Positions 24,528 to 34,361 of a stretch of DNA of 35,753 bases are shown here, piece by piece. Origin of the DNA: Dysgonamonadaceae bacterium (GTDB taxonomy: Bacteria; Bacteroidota; Bacteroidia; Bacteroidales; Azobacteroidaceae); contig JAISOJ010000058.1 of assembly GCA_031275735.1 (NCBI GenBank), positions 1 through 35,753 of the forward strand, read 5' to 3'. The position numbers and the translations under genes are program-made. Under the pieces are notes generated by a model. It ran no database searches, was not told the origin of the DNA, and saw nothing but the letters and a program-made list of their open reading frames with translations. Every line of letters begins with the position of its first letter. Positions within the stretch are counted from its first letter, which is position 1.

Positions 24528-25412
24528 TTATTTCGTTAAAATCATCTGTTTCGTATCAACCAGCCTGTTATCCACATAGAGGGAATAATAATAGATACCG
24601 GCAGACAAAGCTCCGCCTTCTATTGTGATGCTGTCTGTTCCGCCGGAGTTGGGAAGCGGTATTTGCCGGATAATCTTTCCCGCCGTATTGCTTATTACAA
24701 TCTGCGCCGATCGACCGGTTTGCGGCAAAATATAACGAATAACGGTAGATTGATTGAAAGGATTGGGATAGTTCTGAAACAATTCTGCCTCCGAACCGGA
24801 AATATGGGTACTGGTTTCAAAAAAACTTGCCGGCAAGTTTTCTCCCGCAAGGAAAATAATCCATTTCCAGTCCGCCGGATCTCCAGCACCTACGCTTGGC
24901 GTGTACAAAAACAATTTTACCCGTTGCCGCGGATTTGCTGCCAGCATTTGTCGTACATCGACTATACCCTGAACAACGCTCCATGGCAAAGTATAATCAT
25001 AATCTTTTTCCTCTGGGTTAAAAATATTTTCGAATCCGTTGGAGGGTATAATATAATCCTCCGTCAGAACATATTCAAATTCATCCGCATTTAGCCATGT
25101 AGCTGGATAAATAATATCTCCGCATCCCCCCCAAACGATGTCGCCATGAAACAACAATTCATCTAATTCCGAGAAATATACTTTTATCCAGCCAAAATCG
25201 CCGGGTTCTTCATACTCGGTTCTTAGCGTAAATGTTTCCGGCAATTGCATAAATTCCGGTTTGTGCCCACCTTCAAATTGATTGGTTGTATAATCGACTT
25301 TCAATAACAATACTTCCGGAGCATTTACAGGCGAAGCTTCCGGTTTTATTTCTGCCCCGCTAGCAGAAAAGAAAATCAATCCGGCTAATAATACAATAGC
25401 TATTGTTCTCAT
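24528..25412 (-). CDS. Secreted protein of unknown function with type IX secretion C-terminal sorting domain
   Basis: 294 residues. A Sec signal peptide (cleavage near ASGAE, about 20) is followed by an unrecognised domain of about 190 residues rich in acidic and aromatic residues (for example FGWIKVYF and WKWIIFL). The last 80 or so residues form a type A sorting domain: YPNPFNQSTVIRY, then SNTAGKIIRQIPL and LSAGIYYYSLYVDNRLVDTKQMILTK-like strands. Type IX cargo is moved across the outer membrane and released or attached to the surface. The start at 25412 gives a standard signal peptide. No catalytic motif is visible. It is monocistronic and divergent from comF. Confidence 0.8.
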   Translation of the reverse strand: MRTIAIVLLAGLIFFSASGAEIKPEASPVNAPEVLLLKVDYTTNQFEGGHKPEFMQLPETFTLRTEYEEPGDFGWIKVYFSELDELLFHGDIVWGGCGDIIYPATWLNADEFEYVLTEDYIIPSNGFENIFNPEEKDYDYTLPWSVVQGIVDVRQMLAANPRQRVKLFLYTPSVGAGDPADWKWIIFLAGENLPASFFETSTHISGSEAELFQNYPNPFNQSTVIRYILPQTGRSAQIVISNTAGKIIRQIPLPNSGGTDSITIEGGALSAGIYYYSLYVDNRLVDTKQMILTK

Positions 25413-25499
25413 GGCATTGATGATTTTATTTTATTTCATTACTAACTGACAAAAATAATAATTTTTTTTTGACAAAACAAAAAAACATTGAAAATTAAT

Positions 25500-25507
25500 T
25501 AACTTTG
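25500..25507 (+). promoter_or_regulatory. Predicted -7 element upstream of comF
   Basis: TAACTTTG matches TAnnTTTG. It lies 107 bp before the first possible comF ATG in the 202-bp divergent gap with the type IX cargo gene. The rest of that gap is AT-rich with no other recognisable element, apart from a small ATACGG/CCGTAT hairpin at about 25578-25595. Confidence 0.35.
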
Positions 25508-25614
25508 TAGCAAAAATATCTTAATATTTGGAAACGATACAATGTCTGTACTGTAAAGGGCAATGATTTAGTAAAGATACGGTATGCTCCGTATTAAAAA
25601 ATGCCCCAGGGATA

Positions 25615-26412
25615 ATGTTATCGGAATGTACATTGAAACTTATTATTACAGAACCGGCACCTATGGAAACAATTAATTCAGCCCTGCGTAGACATTACCT
25701 AAACGCCTATAATTGGGGGAAATTTTTTATCACTTTAACAAAGAGTTTTCTATCGTTATTTTATCCCAAACTTTGCGTAATTTGCGGAGAACCCTTAGTT
25801 GAAGGAGAAGATTTTTTTTGTTTACATTGCTTTCTGAATCTGCCTAAAACCAACTATCATTTAACTAAGGATAACTTGGCTTTTGATCGATTTTTAGGGA
25901 AAGTTCCGATAGAGAAAGCGGCTTCTTACCTCTATTACAACAAAGCGGGAATGGGACAAAAATTAGTAGCCGAAATAAAATACCGGGGAAATATTTATTT
26001 AGGAAAATGGTTGGGGCAATATGTGGCAAAAGATTTTCAAAAAAGCGGTTTCTTCGAAGGGATAGATTACTTGATACCGGTTCCGCTTCATCCCCAAAAA
26101 TACAAAAAACGCGGCTTCAATCAATCGGAAATCATAGCCCAAGGTATTACCGATGTCAGTCATATTCCTTTGGAAACAAGGAATCTATATCGAACAAAAG
26201 CCAATACCAGCCAAACTCGGAAAGGCGTCTATGAACGTTGGTTGAATACGACCGGTAATTTTAAGATAAAAGACAAACAATTATTTGCAGGAAAACATGT
26301 GCTTTTGATTGACGACGTTTTGACCACCGGATCGACCTTGGAAGCCTGTATTATTTGCCTTTTGGAAACACCCGGTATTAAAATCAGCTTGCTAACTATT
26401 GCTATTGCCTAA
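25615..26412 (+). CDS. comF: ComF-family phosphoribosyltransferase-like protein
   Basis: 265 residues. A zinc-ribbon with two CxxC pairs (LCVICGEP and FFCLHCF, about 54-75) precedes a phosphoribosyltransferase-fold domain. That domain carries PVPLHPQKYKKRGFNQSE and the PRPP-binding loop LLIDDVLTTGST (about 229-240). ComF proteins are needed for DNA uptake in naturally competent bacteria, where they act at the cytoplasmic face of the uptake machinery; outside those organisms their role is unclear. An alternative start at 25663 (METINS) would shorten the N-terminus by 16 residues and cannot be excluded. The gene stands alone, with the purD promoter downstream. Confidence 0.9.
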   Translation: MLSECTLKLIITEPAPMETINSALRRHYLNAYNWGKFFITLTKSFLSLFYPKLCVICGEPLVEGEDFFCLHCFLNLPKTNYHLTKDNLAFDRFLGKVPIEKAASYLYYNKAGMGQKLVAEIKYRGNIYLGKWLGQYVAKDFQKSGFFEGIDYLIPVPLHPQKYKKRGFNQSEIIAQGITDVSHIPLETRNLYRTKANTSQTRKGVYERWLNTTGNFKIKDKQLFAGKHVLLIDDVLTTGSTLEACIICLLETPGIKISLLTIAIA

Positions 26413-26545
26413 GACAACGGGCCAAATTGTAAAAGGAATCCCGTTTCGCTTGTTAATGATATTCTCTTAATTTATTCTTGTGCAAAAAGATGATTTTTTT
26501 TGATTAATAGAATAACGGATACTTTAATAGTTATTTTTTTATTCT

Positions 26546-26553
26546 TACCTTTG
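26546..26553 (+). promoter_or_regulatory. Predicted -7 element of purD
   Basis: TACCTTTG is a perfect TAnnTTTG match 54 bp before the purD ATG. No -33 TTTG at the right spacing and no purine riboswitch-like fold were recognised in the 195-bp comF-purD gap. Confidence 0.5.
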
Positions 26554-26607
26554 ACGAGCCGTAAAAATCATTCGAAAAATCACTTTGAAAAATAAAACAA
26601 TATTGAT

Positions 26608-27879
26608 ATGAACATTTTATTATTAGGTTCGGGAGGCAGAGAACATGCTTTGGCTTGGAAAATCCGTCAAAGCCCTAATACGGAACGCTTATATATCGCT
26701 CCGGGTAATGCAGGTACTATCGGCGAGGGCGTCAATGTCCCCATAGTAGCTGCCGATTTTCCGGCTTTGAAACAGTTTGTTTTACAACATGCGGTTGATA
26801 TGGTTGTTGTCGGACCGGAAGAACCGCTAGTGAAAGGCATTTATGATTTTTTCAGAGACGATCCCGAATTGAATGTCGTTCCGGTTGTCGGACCATCAAA
26901 AGCCGGTGCTCAATTAGAAGGGAGTAAAGATTTTGCCAAAGCGTTTATGAAACGTCATGCAATTCCCACGGCCGCATATATGAGCATTAACAAAGAAAAT
27001 ATCAGTCGGGGAATTGAGTTCTTACAATTATTGAAACCGCCTTACGTGCTCAAAGCCGATGGGTTGGCTGCCGGCAAAGGCGTGTTGATTATCCAAGATT
27101 TGGACGATGCTAAAACCGAATTGGAACGCATGTTGAACGGTAGTTTCGGTAAAGCCGGCGAAGTGGTGGTAATTGAAGAATTTCTTACAGGTATCGAATG
27201 TTCGGTTTTCGTGATGACCGATGGAAATTCATATAAAATCCTTCCCGAAGCTAAAGATTATAAACGAATCGGCGAAGGCGATACCGGTTTGAACACGGGA
27301 GGTATGGGCGCCGTATCTCCGGTTTCTTTTGCAGATGAATCATTCATGAAGAAAGTGGAAGAACGCATCGTCATACCGACTATTGAAGGATTAAAGAAGG
27401 AAAATATCGATTACAAAGGGTTTATTTTCATCGGCTTGATGAATGTTAACGGGAATCCGTGGGTTATTGAATACAATTGCCGGATGGGCGACCCGGAAAC
27501 GGAAGTTGTCATGCTGCGTATCCAATCTGATTTTATCGACCTTTTGAAAGGAATCGCTGAAGGAAATTTATCAGAAAAATCTCTCGTTTTCGACACTCGC
27601 TATGCGACAACTGTTATGCTGGTGTCGGAAGGATATCCGGGCAATTACGGAAAAGGAAAAGCGATTGAGGGCCTGAATGAAATCTCCGGCAGTATTATTT
27701 TTCATGCCGGAACTGCCGAAAAAGAAGGAAAAATTGTCACTAATGGAGGACGAGTCATGGCAATCAGTTCGTATGGGGAAAATAAAGATGAAGCTTTGAA
27801 ACTGTCGTACCGAAACGCTGAAATTATTCGATTCGAAGGCAAATACTACCGCAAAGACATTGGTTTTGATTTGGAATGA
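26608..27879 (+). CDS. purD: Phosphoribosylamine-glycine ligase (GARS)
   Basis: 423 residues, the normal length. It catalyses the ATP-dependent joining of phosphoribosylamine and glycine, the second step of de novo purine synthesis, in the cytoplasm. The N-terminal fold begins [19 protein letters not shown]. The ATP-grasp core shows [28 protein letters not shown] and the metal-binding region [12 protein letters not shown]. The C-terminal lid begins near [10 protein letters not shown]. The stop codon overlaps the start of the following membrane-protein gene (ATGA), so the two are translationally coupled. Confidence 0.97.
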   Translation: MNILLLGSGGREHALAWKIRQSPNTERLYIAPGNAGTIGEGVNVPIVAADFPALKQFVLQHAVDMVVVGPEEPLVKGIYDFFRDDPELNVVPVVGPSKAGAQLEGSKDFAKAFMKRHAIPTAAYMSINKENISRGIEFLQLLKPPYVLKADGLAAGKGVLIIQDLDDAKTELERMLNGSFGKAGEVVVIEEFLTGIECSVFVMTDGNSYKILPEAKDYKRIGEGDTGLNTGGMGAVSPVSFADESFMKKVEERIVIPTIEGLKKENIDYKGFIFIGLMNVNGNPWVIEYNCRMGDPETEVVMLRIQSDFIDLLKGIAEGNLSEKSLVFDTRYATTVMLVSEGYPGNYGKGKAIEGLNEISGSIIFHAGTAEKEGKIVTNGGRVMAISSYGENKDEALKLSYRNAEIIRFEGKYYRKDIGFDLE

Positions 27880-28808
27880 ATATCAGGAGAATACATAGCT
27901 TTTTTGTACCCGGGCGTATCCCTTTGATACTACTCGTTTTAATTTTCATCTTATTCCGGTTTCTAAATTCCGAAAACAAAAATGATCTTGAACTTTGGGG
28001 TCTGATTGCTATGCAAATAGGTATTGTTTCTCTGTTGTTATATTTGAACCAGACATTTATCATTGTCCGTAATCATACGCTACTTCCGGCTTTTTTCTAT
28101 TTACTTTTTACAGGAATCAATCCGATGTATCACTATACCTGGATTAGTGGAATAGTTTCGCTGAGCGTGTTGCTTTTTTTCATTCTCCTATTCACTGCTT
28201 CTCTGCAATCGTACCCACAGGGAAACGCTTTCAATATGGCTTTTATATTAACCCTTACTAGTTTTGTCTGGCAACCTTTATTATTCTTTTTTCCCCTTTT
28301 GTGGTTTGGTTTATCCAATTTCCACGGATTGAATTTCCGTTCTTTTTTTGCCAGCATTACCGGATTTGTAGTGATTTACCTGTTTATTTTTACCGGAAGT
28401 ATTTATTGGGACGATAGTCTGGCTATTTTTATAGAAAAACTTCCTGACTTTCAGTCGCTTTTCCAATTTCGATTTTTAAAAGAACTTACCCAACAGGAAT
28501 ATATTACGATAGGAACGCTTTTCATCCTTTTTATTATGGCAGGAATCAATATTTTTGTCTGGAACATATCGGAAAATACAAAGACAATTATTTCATTAAG
28601 TTTCTTATATATAATTACATTCCTTATTTTTATTGTTTTGCTTTTACAAACGCAATGGAAAAACGAATGGTTTTCGATCCTATGCATACCTTTATCGTTA
28701 CTTGTTTCCCACTTGTTTTCAAAGCCACACCGACGAATAATAATCTGGATAATGCTGCTAACGATTATATTTTTCTTAGCAATGCCTTTATTGCCTTTAT
28801 TCGAATAA
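27876..28808 (+). CDS. Polytopic membrane protein of unknown function (possibly DUF6427 family)
   Basis: 310 residues, almost wholly hydrophobic, with about eight to ten predicted membrane helices beginning after [14 protein letters not shown]. No catalytic or transport signature is visible. It overlaps purD by four bases (ATGA), implying coupled translation. The length, the FFxPGRIP-like opening and the purine-gene neighbourhood recall a Bacteroidetes membrane family annotated DUF6427, but I am recalling this rather than proving it. A strong hairpin lies 5 bp after the stop codon. Confidence 0.8.
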   Translation: MNIRRIHSFFVPGRIPLILLVLIFILFRFLNSENKNDLELWGLIAMQIGIVSLLLYLNQTFIIVRNHTLLPAFFYLLFTGINPMYHYTWISGIVSLSVLLFFILLFTASLQSYPQGNAFNMAFILTLTSFVWQPLLFFFPLLWFGLSNFHGLNFRSFFASITGFVVIYLFIFTGSIYWDDSLAIFIEKLPDFQSLFQFRFLKELTQQEYITIGTLFILFIMAGINIFVWNISENTKTIISLSFLYIITFLIFIVLLLQTQWKNEWFSILCIPLSLLVSHLFSKPHRRIIIWIMLLTIIFFLAMPLLPLFE

Positions 28809-28812
28809 AAGG

Positions 28813-28859
28813 CGCAGAACAGGGCATGGTATGTAATTAGTACCATGCCCTGTTCTGCG
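28813..28859. terminator. Perfect 19-bp hairpin between convergent genes, bidirectional terminator
   Basis: The left arm at 28813-28831 and the right arm at 28841-28859 are perfect reverse complements around a 9-nt loop (TGTAATTAG). The core arm is CAGAACAGGGCATGG. It sits exactly between the membrane-protein stop (28808) and the alanine dehydrogenase stop (28871). Reading leftward it is followed by CTTTTATT, favouring termination of the dehydrogenase mRNA. Confidence 0.88.
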
Positions 28860-28870
28860 AGTATAGCCTT

Positions 28871-29956
28871 TCAAATGCCAAACGTTTCTGCTACGGCTTT
28901 ATTGACTACTTTTCCGTATACAATATTCAATCCGGCTTTCAAATCGGCGTATCTTTCACATGCCTTTTCCCATCCGAGATCTGCTAAATATAAGGCATAA
29001 GGAAGCGTTGCGTTCGTCAAAGCAGCCGTCGAAGTCATAGGAACGGCTCCCGGGATGTTTGCTACGCAATAGTGAAGAATTTCATCCACTTCGTAAACGG
29101 GATTCGTGTGTGTAGTCGGACGAGATGTTTCGAAACAACCGCCTTGGTCAATAGCTACATCCACTAAAACGGAAGATTTCGGAATGAGTTGCAGCATTTT
29201 CCGCGTAATCAGATGAGGCGCTTTTGCTCCCGGAATCAAAACCGCTCCGATCACCAAATCCACATTGGGAAGAAATTGTTCGATGAGATACTGGCTCGAC
29301 ATTAAGGTATCTACATTAGCCGGCATGATTTCGTTCAAATAACGTAAACGAGGCAGTGAAACATCCATAATCGTTACATGAGCGCCTAATCCGGCAGCCA
29401 TGAAAGCGGCTTGTGTTCCCACTATTCCTCCTCCTAAAATCAATACGTTCGCCGGTTTTACTCCCGGAACGCCACCCAACAGGATACCCTTTCCACCTTG
29501 AGGCTTTTCTAAGTATTTAGCGCCTTCCTGCACAGACATTCTTCCGGCTACTTCCGACATGGGAATTAATAAAGGTAATGAATGGTCGGGTTTTTCAACC
29601 GTTTCATAAGCCAAACAAACAGCATTACTTTTTATCATGGCTTCTGTCAATCCTTTATCTGCAGCAAAATGGAAATAGGTAAATACCAGTTGATTGGGAC
29701 GAATCAAATGATACTCACTTTCAATCGGTTCTTTGACTTTCATAATCATTTCGGCAACAGAAAAAATTTCTTCCGCCGACGGAAGAATCCGTGCGCCGAC
29801 ACTTTCATACGATTCATCACTAAATCCGCTGTTTACGCCGGCTTGAGTTTGAATGTAAACTTCATGTCCGTGTTGAGTAAGGGCATGAGCGCCGCCGGGC
29901 GTTAATGAAACACGGTTTTCATTGTTTTTAATTTCTTTTGGAATACCAATTTTCAT
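28871..29956 (-). CDS. ald: Alanine dehydrogenase
   Basis: 361 residues, close to the family norm of about 370. It interconverts L-alanine and pyruvate plus ammonia using NAD. The N-terminal signature MKIGIPKEIKNNENRVSLTP and MKVKEP are present. The NAD-binding loop is NVLILGGGIVGTQAA (about 168-182), and the conserved phrases SEVAGRMSVQEGA and DVAIDQGGC lie at their expected places. The C-terminal NIPGAVPMTSTAALTNATLP is characteristic of the family. It is a single-gene unit, divergent from dnaE, with a matching -7 element upstream. Confidence 0.96.
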   Translation of the reverse strand: MKIGIPKEIKNNENRVSLTPGGAHALTQHGHEVYIQTQAGVNSGFSDESYESVGARILPSAEEIFSVAEMIMKVKEPIESEYHLIRPNQLVFTYFHFAADKGLTEAMIKSNAVCLAYETVEKPDHSLPLLIPMSEVAGRMSVQEGAKYLEKPQGGKGILLGGVPGVKPANVLILGGGIVGTQAAFMAAGLGAHVTIMDVSLPRLRYLNEIMPANVDTLMSSQYLIEQFLPNVDLVIGAVLIPGAKAPHLITRKMLQLIPKSSVLVDVAIDQGGCFETSRPTTHTNPVYEVDEILHYCVANIPGAVPMTSTAALTNATLPYALYLADLGWEKACERYADLKAGLNIVYGKVVNKAVAETFGI

Positions 29957-29982
29957 AAAATTTTATACTTAAAAAAACTGTG

Positions 29983-29990
29983 CAAAAGTA
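29983..29990 (-). promoter_or_regulatory. Predicted -7 element of ald
   Basis: The minus strand reads TACTTTTG, matching TAnnTTTG, 26 bp before the ald ATG. The remaining divergent gap up to dnaE (29991-30255) is AT-rich. I see only a weak TACCTTTA at 30223-30230 that might serve dnaE. Confidence 0.5.
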
Positions 29991-30255
29991 TAACATCTTC
30001 TCCAATTATAAAACAAAATTAAGTTAATTTAATAGCATTTTGACAATGATTGCGGGAGACATGACAAAAAATACCCCTTACTTATATAATCGCTACATAA
30101 CTTTCGGTCGGCGTCTATGCTATGGGAATTTTGCTGCTTTGATTCACAATTGGTTTATTTTGATTTTCAATTTCTGTTGATAACTTTTTTCAAATATTTC
30201 CTTTTAGGCTGCTTGATTTTTGTACCTTTATCCCCCAAAATATGGCGTAATAAAA

Positions 30256-33200
30256 ATGGAAAAAAATCTTAATCATTCAGGACTTAATCCTTTTGTACAC
30301 CTACATGTTCACTCGTATTATTCACAGTTGGACGGTATGTCGTCGATAACAGGACTGGTAGAAAAAGCCATTCAATGCGGCATGAAAGCGTTAGCGCTTA
30401 CCGATCACGGTAATATGTACGGAATTAAGGAATTTTACGATTATGTAAAGAAAAAAAATAAAGACCTACCTGAAGAACAGAAAATCAAGCCGATTTTGGG
30501 AATAGAAACTTATTGTGCCCGCCGCACCCGTTTCGATAAAGTAGTGAAAGAAGATGGAAGCGGCTGGCACTTAATCCTTTTGGCTAAAAATAAAAAAGGC
30601 TATCAAAATCTCTGTAAATTGGTTTCAACTTCATGGATCGACGGTTTTTACTACCGACCACGTATCGACAAAAATGTCTTGGAACAATATAGTGAAGGAC
30701 TGATTGTTACTTCTGCTTGTTTGGCGGGTGAAATTCCGCGTAAAATAGCAGACAGAGATATTCAAGGGGCGGAAGAGGCAATCCTTTGGTTTAAAAAGAT
30801 ATTCGGCGACGACTTCTATTTGGAAATACAACGTCACAAAACGGATAAACCCGGTGGCGACCAAACTACTTATAATCGCCAAGTAGAAGTCAACACCGTA
30901 ATCCTCGAATTGGCTAAAAAAACCAATACCAAGGTTATCGCCACTAATGACGTCCATTTTTTAGAAGAAGAACACGCCGAAGCGCACGACCGGTTAATCT
31001 GTTTGGGAACCGGTAAGGATTTAGACGACCCCAACCGCATGCATTATACTAAGCAGGAATGGTTTAAGACTACGGAGGAGATGAATGCGATTTTTTCCGA
31101 TCTTCCCGAAACTTTGTCTAATACATTGGAACTGGCTACTAAAGTAGAATCATACAATATCAATTCTACTCCTCTTATGCCCGTTTTTCCTATTCCCGAA
31201 TCGTTCGGAACAGAAGAAAGTTATAGAATCCGTTTCCCGGAAGAGACTTTGAAAAACGAATTTAACAAAGAAGATAAAACCCGTTTCGATAAATTGGGAG
31301 GATACGATAAGGTAGTCCGTATTAAATTGGAAGGCGATTATCTACAGAAATTAACTTTGCAAAAAGCGAAAGTACGTTATGGCGATCCCATCCCTCCGGA
31401 TATTATGGAACGAATCGAATTTGAGCTGGAAACCATGAAAACGATGGGGTTCCCTGGTTATTTCCTTATTGTTCAAGATTTCATACAAGCCGCCAAAAAT
31501 TTGGGCGTATCTGTGGGGCCGGGACGAGGTTCGGCAGCAGGTTCGGCGGTCGCTTACTGCTTGGGAATTACTGATATCGACCCGCTAAAATACGATCTGC
31601 TTTTTGAACGATTTCTGAATCCCGACCGCATTTCTATGCCCGATATTGATATCGATTTTGACGATGACGGACGGGCGGATGTTCTCCGTTGGGTAACAGA
31701 AAAATACGGAAAAGAAAAAGTCGCCCATATTGTGACTTACGGAACAATGGCTACTAAATCGTCTATCAAAGATGTAGCGCGCGTACAAAAATTACCGTTG
31801 GCGGAAGCCGATCGTTTGACAAAATTGATTCCCGATCGTCTGCCAGAAGATAAATCGGGCAATTCTCCTAAGATTACGATTAAAAATTGCATCCAATATG
31901 TTCCCGAATTACGAAAAGCTCGTTATTCCACTGATCAGAATCTTTCGGATACGTTGAAATACGCGGAAATGCTCGAGGGAACAGTTCGCCAAACGGGCGT
32001 TCACGCTTGTGGTGTTATTATCGGCGCTGAAGATTTGACTCATTTTGTTCCTTTAGCAACAGCTAAAGAAAAGGGAACCGATGAAGAGCTTTTGGTTACT
32101 CAATACGAAGGTTCGGTGATAGAAGACGTGGGCCTGGTAAAAATGGATTTTTTAGGATTGAAAACGCTTTCAATCATTAAAGAAGCTATTGCCAATATTA
32201 AAAAATCGAAAGGCGAAGAAATTAATATTGAAAGGATTGCTCTTGACGACCACAAAACGTACGAGCTTTATAGTAAAGGACAAACGGTCGGAACTTTCCA
32301 GTTTGAATCGCCTGGAATGCAAAAATACTTACGCGAACTACAGCCAACCAAGTTCGAAGATCTCATTGCAATGAATGCCCTGTATCGTCCGGGACCAATG
32401 GCTTATATTCCCGATTTCATCGCCCGAAAACATGGAGAAAAAGAAATCGTTTACGATTTTCCCGAAATGGAGCTAAGATTGAAAGAAACGTATGGAATTA
32501 CGGTTTATCAAGAACAAGTCATGCTTTTGAGTCGCGACTTAGCAGGGTTTACTCGCGGTCAATCAGACGAACTACGAAAAGCAATGGGGAAAAAACTCAA
32601 AGATAAAATGGAAGCTCTGCACGAAAAATTTATCGAAGGAGCTGTTAACAAAGGGTTTGGTCCTGTCGAAAAATTAGAAAAAATTTGGAGCGACTGGGCT
32701 GAATTTGCCAAGTATGCGTTCAACAAATCACATGCTACTTGTTATTCTCAGATCGCTTATCAAACCGCTTATTTGAAAGCTCATTATCCGGCCGAGTTTA
32801 TGGCGGCGAACTTAACCCGAAATAAAGATGACATTGGTGAAATTACTAAATTCATGGATGAATGCCGGAACATTGGTATTACTGTATTAGGACCGGATGT
32901 GAATGAATCGGATCTCAATTTTACGGTGAATAAACAAGGAAACATCCGTTTTGGGCTAGGAGGCGTTAAAGGTGTCGGTACCGGCGCGGTAGACGCAATT
33001 ATCAAAGAACGAGAAAAAAACGGCGTTTTCAAAAGCATTTTCGATTTTGTAGAAAGAGTGAATCTTGCCGCATGTAATAAGAAAAACTTGGAGGCTCTTT
33101 GTTTGTCGGGAGCTTTCGATAATTTTACCGAAGCTACCCGAGAACAATATTTTGCTACGAATAGCAAAAGCGAAGTGTTTTTGGAGACCTTGATTCGTTA

Positions 33201-33954
33201 CGGAAATAAATTTCAACAAGATAAAAGTTCGGTTCAAAATTCTTTATTTGGTGGAATGGATTCTTTTGAAATTGCTAAGCCGGAAGTTCCCCAAACACTT
33301 CCTTGGAGTAATATCGAGCGTTTGAATAAGGAAAAAGAACTAATAGGTATTTACCTTTCTTCGCATCCGTTGGACGACTATTACGTCTTCTTAAAATATG
33401 TATGCAATTTAAGAATGAGCGATTTTGAAAAAGCCAAATTAACGCATGTAAACGTACCGGTTTCTTTGGGAGGTATTATAACCAACATTAGGGAAGGTTA
33501 TACTAAAAACAATAGCCAATATGCCGTTATTAAAATAGAGGATTTTACCGGAAGCGGGGAAATTGCTTTGTTCAGTGATGATTTTGCTAATTACGCCAAA
33601 TATTGTCGTCCCAATATGTACTTGTTTATTAAAGGAACGTTTATGCCTCGCCAATACAATAAATCCATAGTGGATTTTAAGATTACCTCTATTCAACAAT
33701 TGCCTGATGTAAAGGAAAAAAGCATCTTGAGCCTTACGATTTCGCTTCCTTTATTGAAATTGGATAAAAAACTCATTGCGGATTTATCGTCTCTGATAAA
33801 AAACAATTCCGGCAATACTTCGTTATATTTCAAAATAGAGGATCAAGAAAAACAGATTTTCGTAACTTTAGTAACGGATAATCAAAAAATCCTGTTGGAC
33901 AAAAACATAGTGCAATATTTGGAAACAAATGATATTGAATTCATAATTAAGTAA
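30256..33954 (+). CDS. dnaE: DNA polymerase III alpha subunit (replicative polymerase)
   Basis: 1232 residues from the ATG at 30256. A longer frame would begin at TTG (30220) and add residues not typical of the family, so the ATG is preferred. The N-terminal PHP domain shows HLHVHS (15-20) and LTDHGNMYGI. The polymerase palm carries PDIDIDFDDDGR with catalytic Asp463 and Asp465, preceded by VGPGRGSAAGSAVAYCLG. The fingers region follows, then a helix-hairpin-helix region (GLGGVKGVGTGAVDAI) and an OB-fold near VPVSLGGIITNIRE. It copies the chromosome as part of the holoenzyme. The trxA gene follows after 28 bp, so cotranscription is possible. Confidence 0.97.
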   Translation: MEKNLNHSGLNPFVHLHVHSYYSQLDGMSSITGLVEKAIQCGMKALALTDHGNMYGIKEFYDYVKKKNKDLPEEQKIKPILGIETYCARRTRFDKVVKEDGSGWHLILLAKNKKGYQNLCKLVSTSWIDGFYYRPRIDKNVLEQYSEGLIVTSACLAGEIPRKIADRDIQGAEEAILWFKKIFGDDFYLEIQRHKTDKPGGDQTTYNRQVEVNTVILELAKKTNTKVIATNDVHFLEEEHAEAHDRLICLGTGKDLDDPNRMHYTKQEWFKTTEEMNAIFSDLPETLSNTLELATKVESYNINSTPLMPVFPIPESFGTEESYRIRFPEETLKNEFNKEDKTRFDKLGGYDKVVRIKLEGDYLQKLTLQKAKVRYGDPIPPDIMERIEFELETMKTMGFPGYFLIVQDFIQAAKNLGVSVGPGRGSAAGSAVAYCLGITDIDPLKYDLLFERFLNPDRISMPDIDIDFDDDGRADVLRWVTEKYGKEKVAHIVTYGTMATKSSIKDVARVQKLPLAEADRLTKLIPDRLPEDKSGNSPKITIKNCIQYVPELRKARYSTDQNLSDTLKYAEMLEGTVRQTGVHACGVIIGAEDLTHFVPLATAKEKGTDEELLVTQYEGSVIEDVGLVKMDFLGLKTLSIIKEAIANIKKSKGEEINIERIALDDHKTYELYSKGQTVGTFQFESPGMQKYLRELQPTKFEDLIAMNALYRPGPMAYIPDFIARKHGEKEIVYDFPEMELRLKETYGITVYQEQVMLLSRDLAGFTRGQSDELRKAMGKKLKDKMEALHEKFIEGAVNKGFGPVEKLEKIWSDWAEFAKYAFNKSHATCYSQIAYQTAYLKAHYPAEFMAANLTRNKDDIGEITKFMDECRNIGITVLGPDVNESDLNFTVNKQGNIRFGLGGVKGVGTGAVDAIIKEREKNGVFKSIFDFVERVNLAACNKKNLEALCLSGAFDNFTEATREQYFATNSKSEVFLETLIRYGNKFQQDKSSVQNSLFGGMDSFEIAKPEVPQTLPWSNIERLNKEKELIGIYLSSHPLDDYYVFLKYVCNLRMSDFEKAKLTHVNVPVSLGGIITNIREGYTKNNSQYAVIKIEDFTGSGEIALFSDDFANYAKYCRPNMYLFIKGTFMPRQYNKSIVDFKITSIQQLPDVKEKSILSLTISLPLLKLDKKLIADLSSLIKNNSGNTSLYFKIEDQEKQIFVTLVTDNQKILLDKNIVQYLETNDIEFIIK

Positions 33955-33982
33955 TATTTTCAACTAATAAAAAGTAAGAATC

Positions 33983-34297
33983 ATGGCAAATGTAATAACA
34001 GATGCTAATTTTAATGAATTAGTAAAAGGCGATAAGCCGGTAGTAGTGGATTTTTGGGCAGAATGGTGCGGACCTTGCCGGATGATTAGTCCATTTGTGG
34101 AAGAATTAGCTAAAGAATACGAAGGAAAAGTATTTATCGGAAAAATGAATGTTGACGAGAATGAAGAAATACCGGCAGAATTCGGCATTCGCAATATTCC
34201 CTCTATTTTGTTTTTTAAAGAGGGCAAACTAGTAGATAAAGTCATAGGCGCAGCATCTAAAGACGCTTTAGAAGAAAAAATAAAAGCGTTGCTGTGA
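33983..34297 (+). CDS. trxA: Thioredoxin
   Basis: 104 residues with the full thioredoxin fold. The redox-active WCGPC motif has C29 and C32, Asp23 is the buried acid before it ([10 protein letters not shown]), and the cis-proline lies in [10 protein letters not shown]. It has no signal peptide, so it is a cytoplasmic disulfide reductant. It lies 28 bp after dnaE and is followed by an intrinsic terminator. Confidence 0.96.
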   Translation: MANVITDANFNELVKGDKPVVVDFWAEWCGPCRMISPFVEELAKEYEGKVFIGKMNVDENEEIPAEFGIRNIPSILFFKEGKLVDKVIGAASKDALEEKIKALL

Positions 34298-34323
34298 AAT
34301 AAACAGAAGTTATTTATAAAGCC

Positions 34324-34356
34324 GCATCGTTGAGGAAACAATTTACGATGCTTTTT
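34324..34356 (+). terminator. Intrinsic terminator after trxA
   Basis: A stem of GCATCGT pairing with ACGATGC (34324-34351) is followed directly by TTTTT (34352-34356). It lies between trxA and the convergent rsmA, 27 bp after the trxA stop. Confidence 0.8.
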
Positions 34357-34361
34357 CTTAC

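Noticed and set aside
25578-25595. Small hairpin ATACGG/CCGTAT before comF as a terminator
   Set aside because: The stem is only 6 bp and is followed by an A-tract rather than a T-tract on the plus strand.
26413-26607. Purine riboswitch upstream of purD
   Set aside because: No conserved three-way-junction core could be recognised; only a -7 promoter element is supported.
30220-30255. TTG start for dnaE
   Set aside because: The added residues are not typical of DnaE and overlap a possible promoter element; the ATG at 30256 leads straight into the conserved PHP domain.
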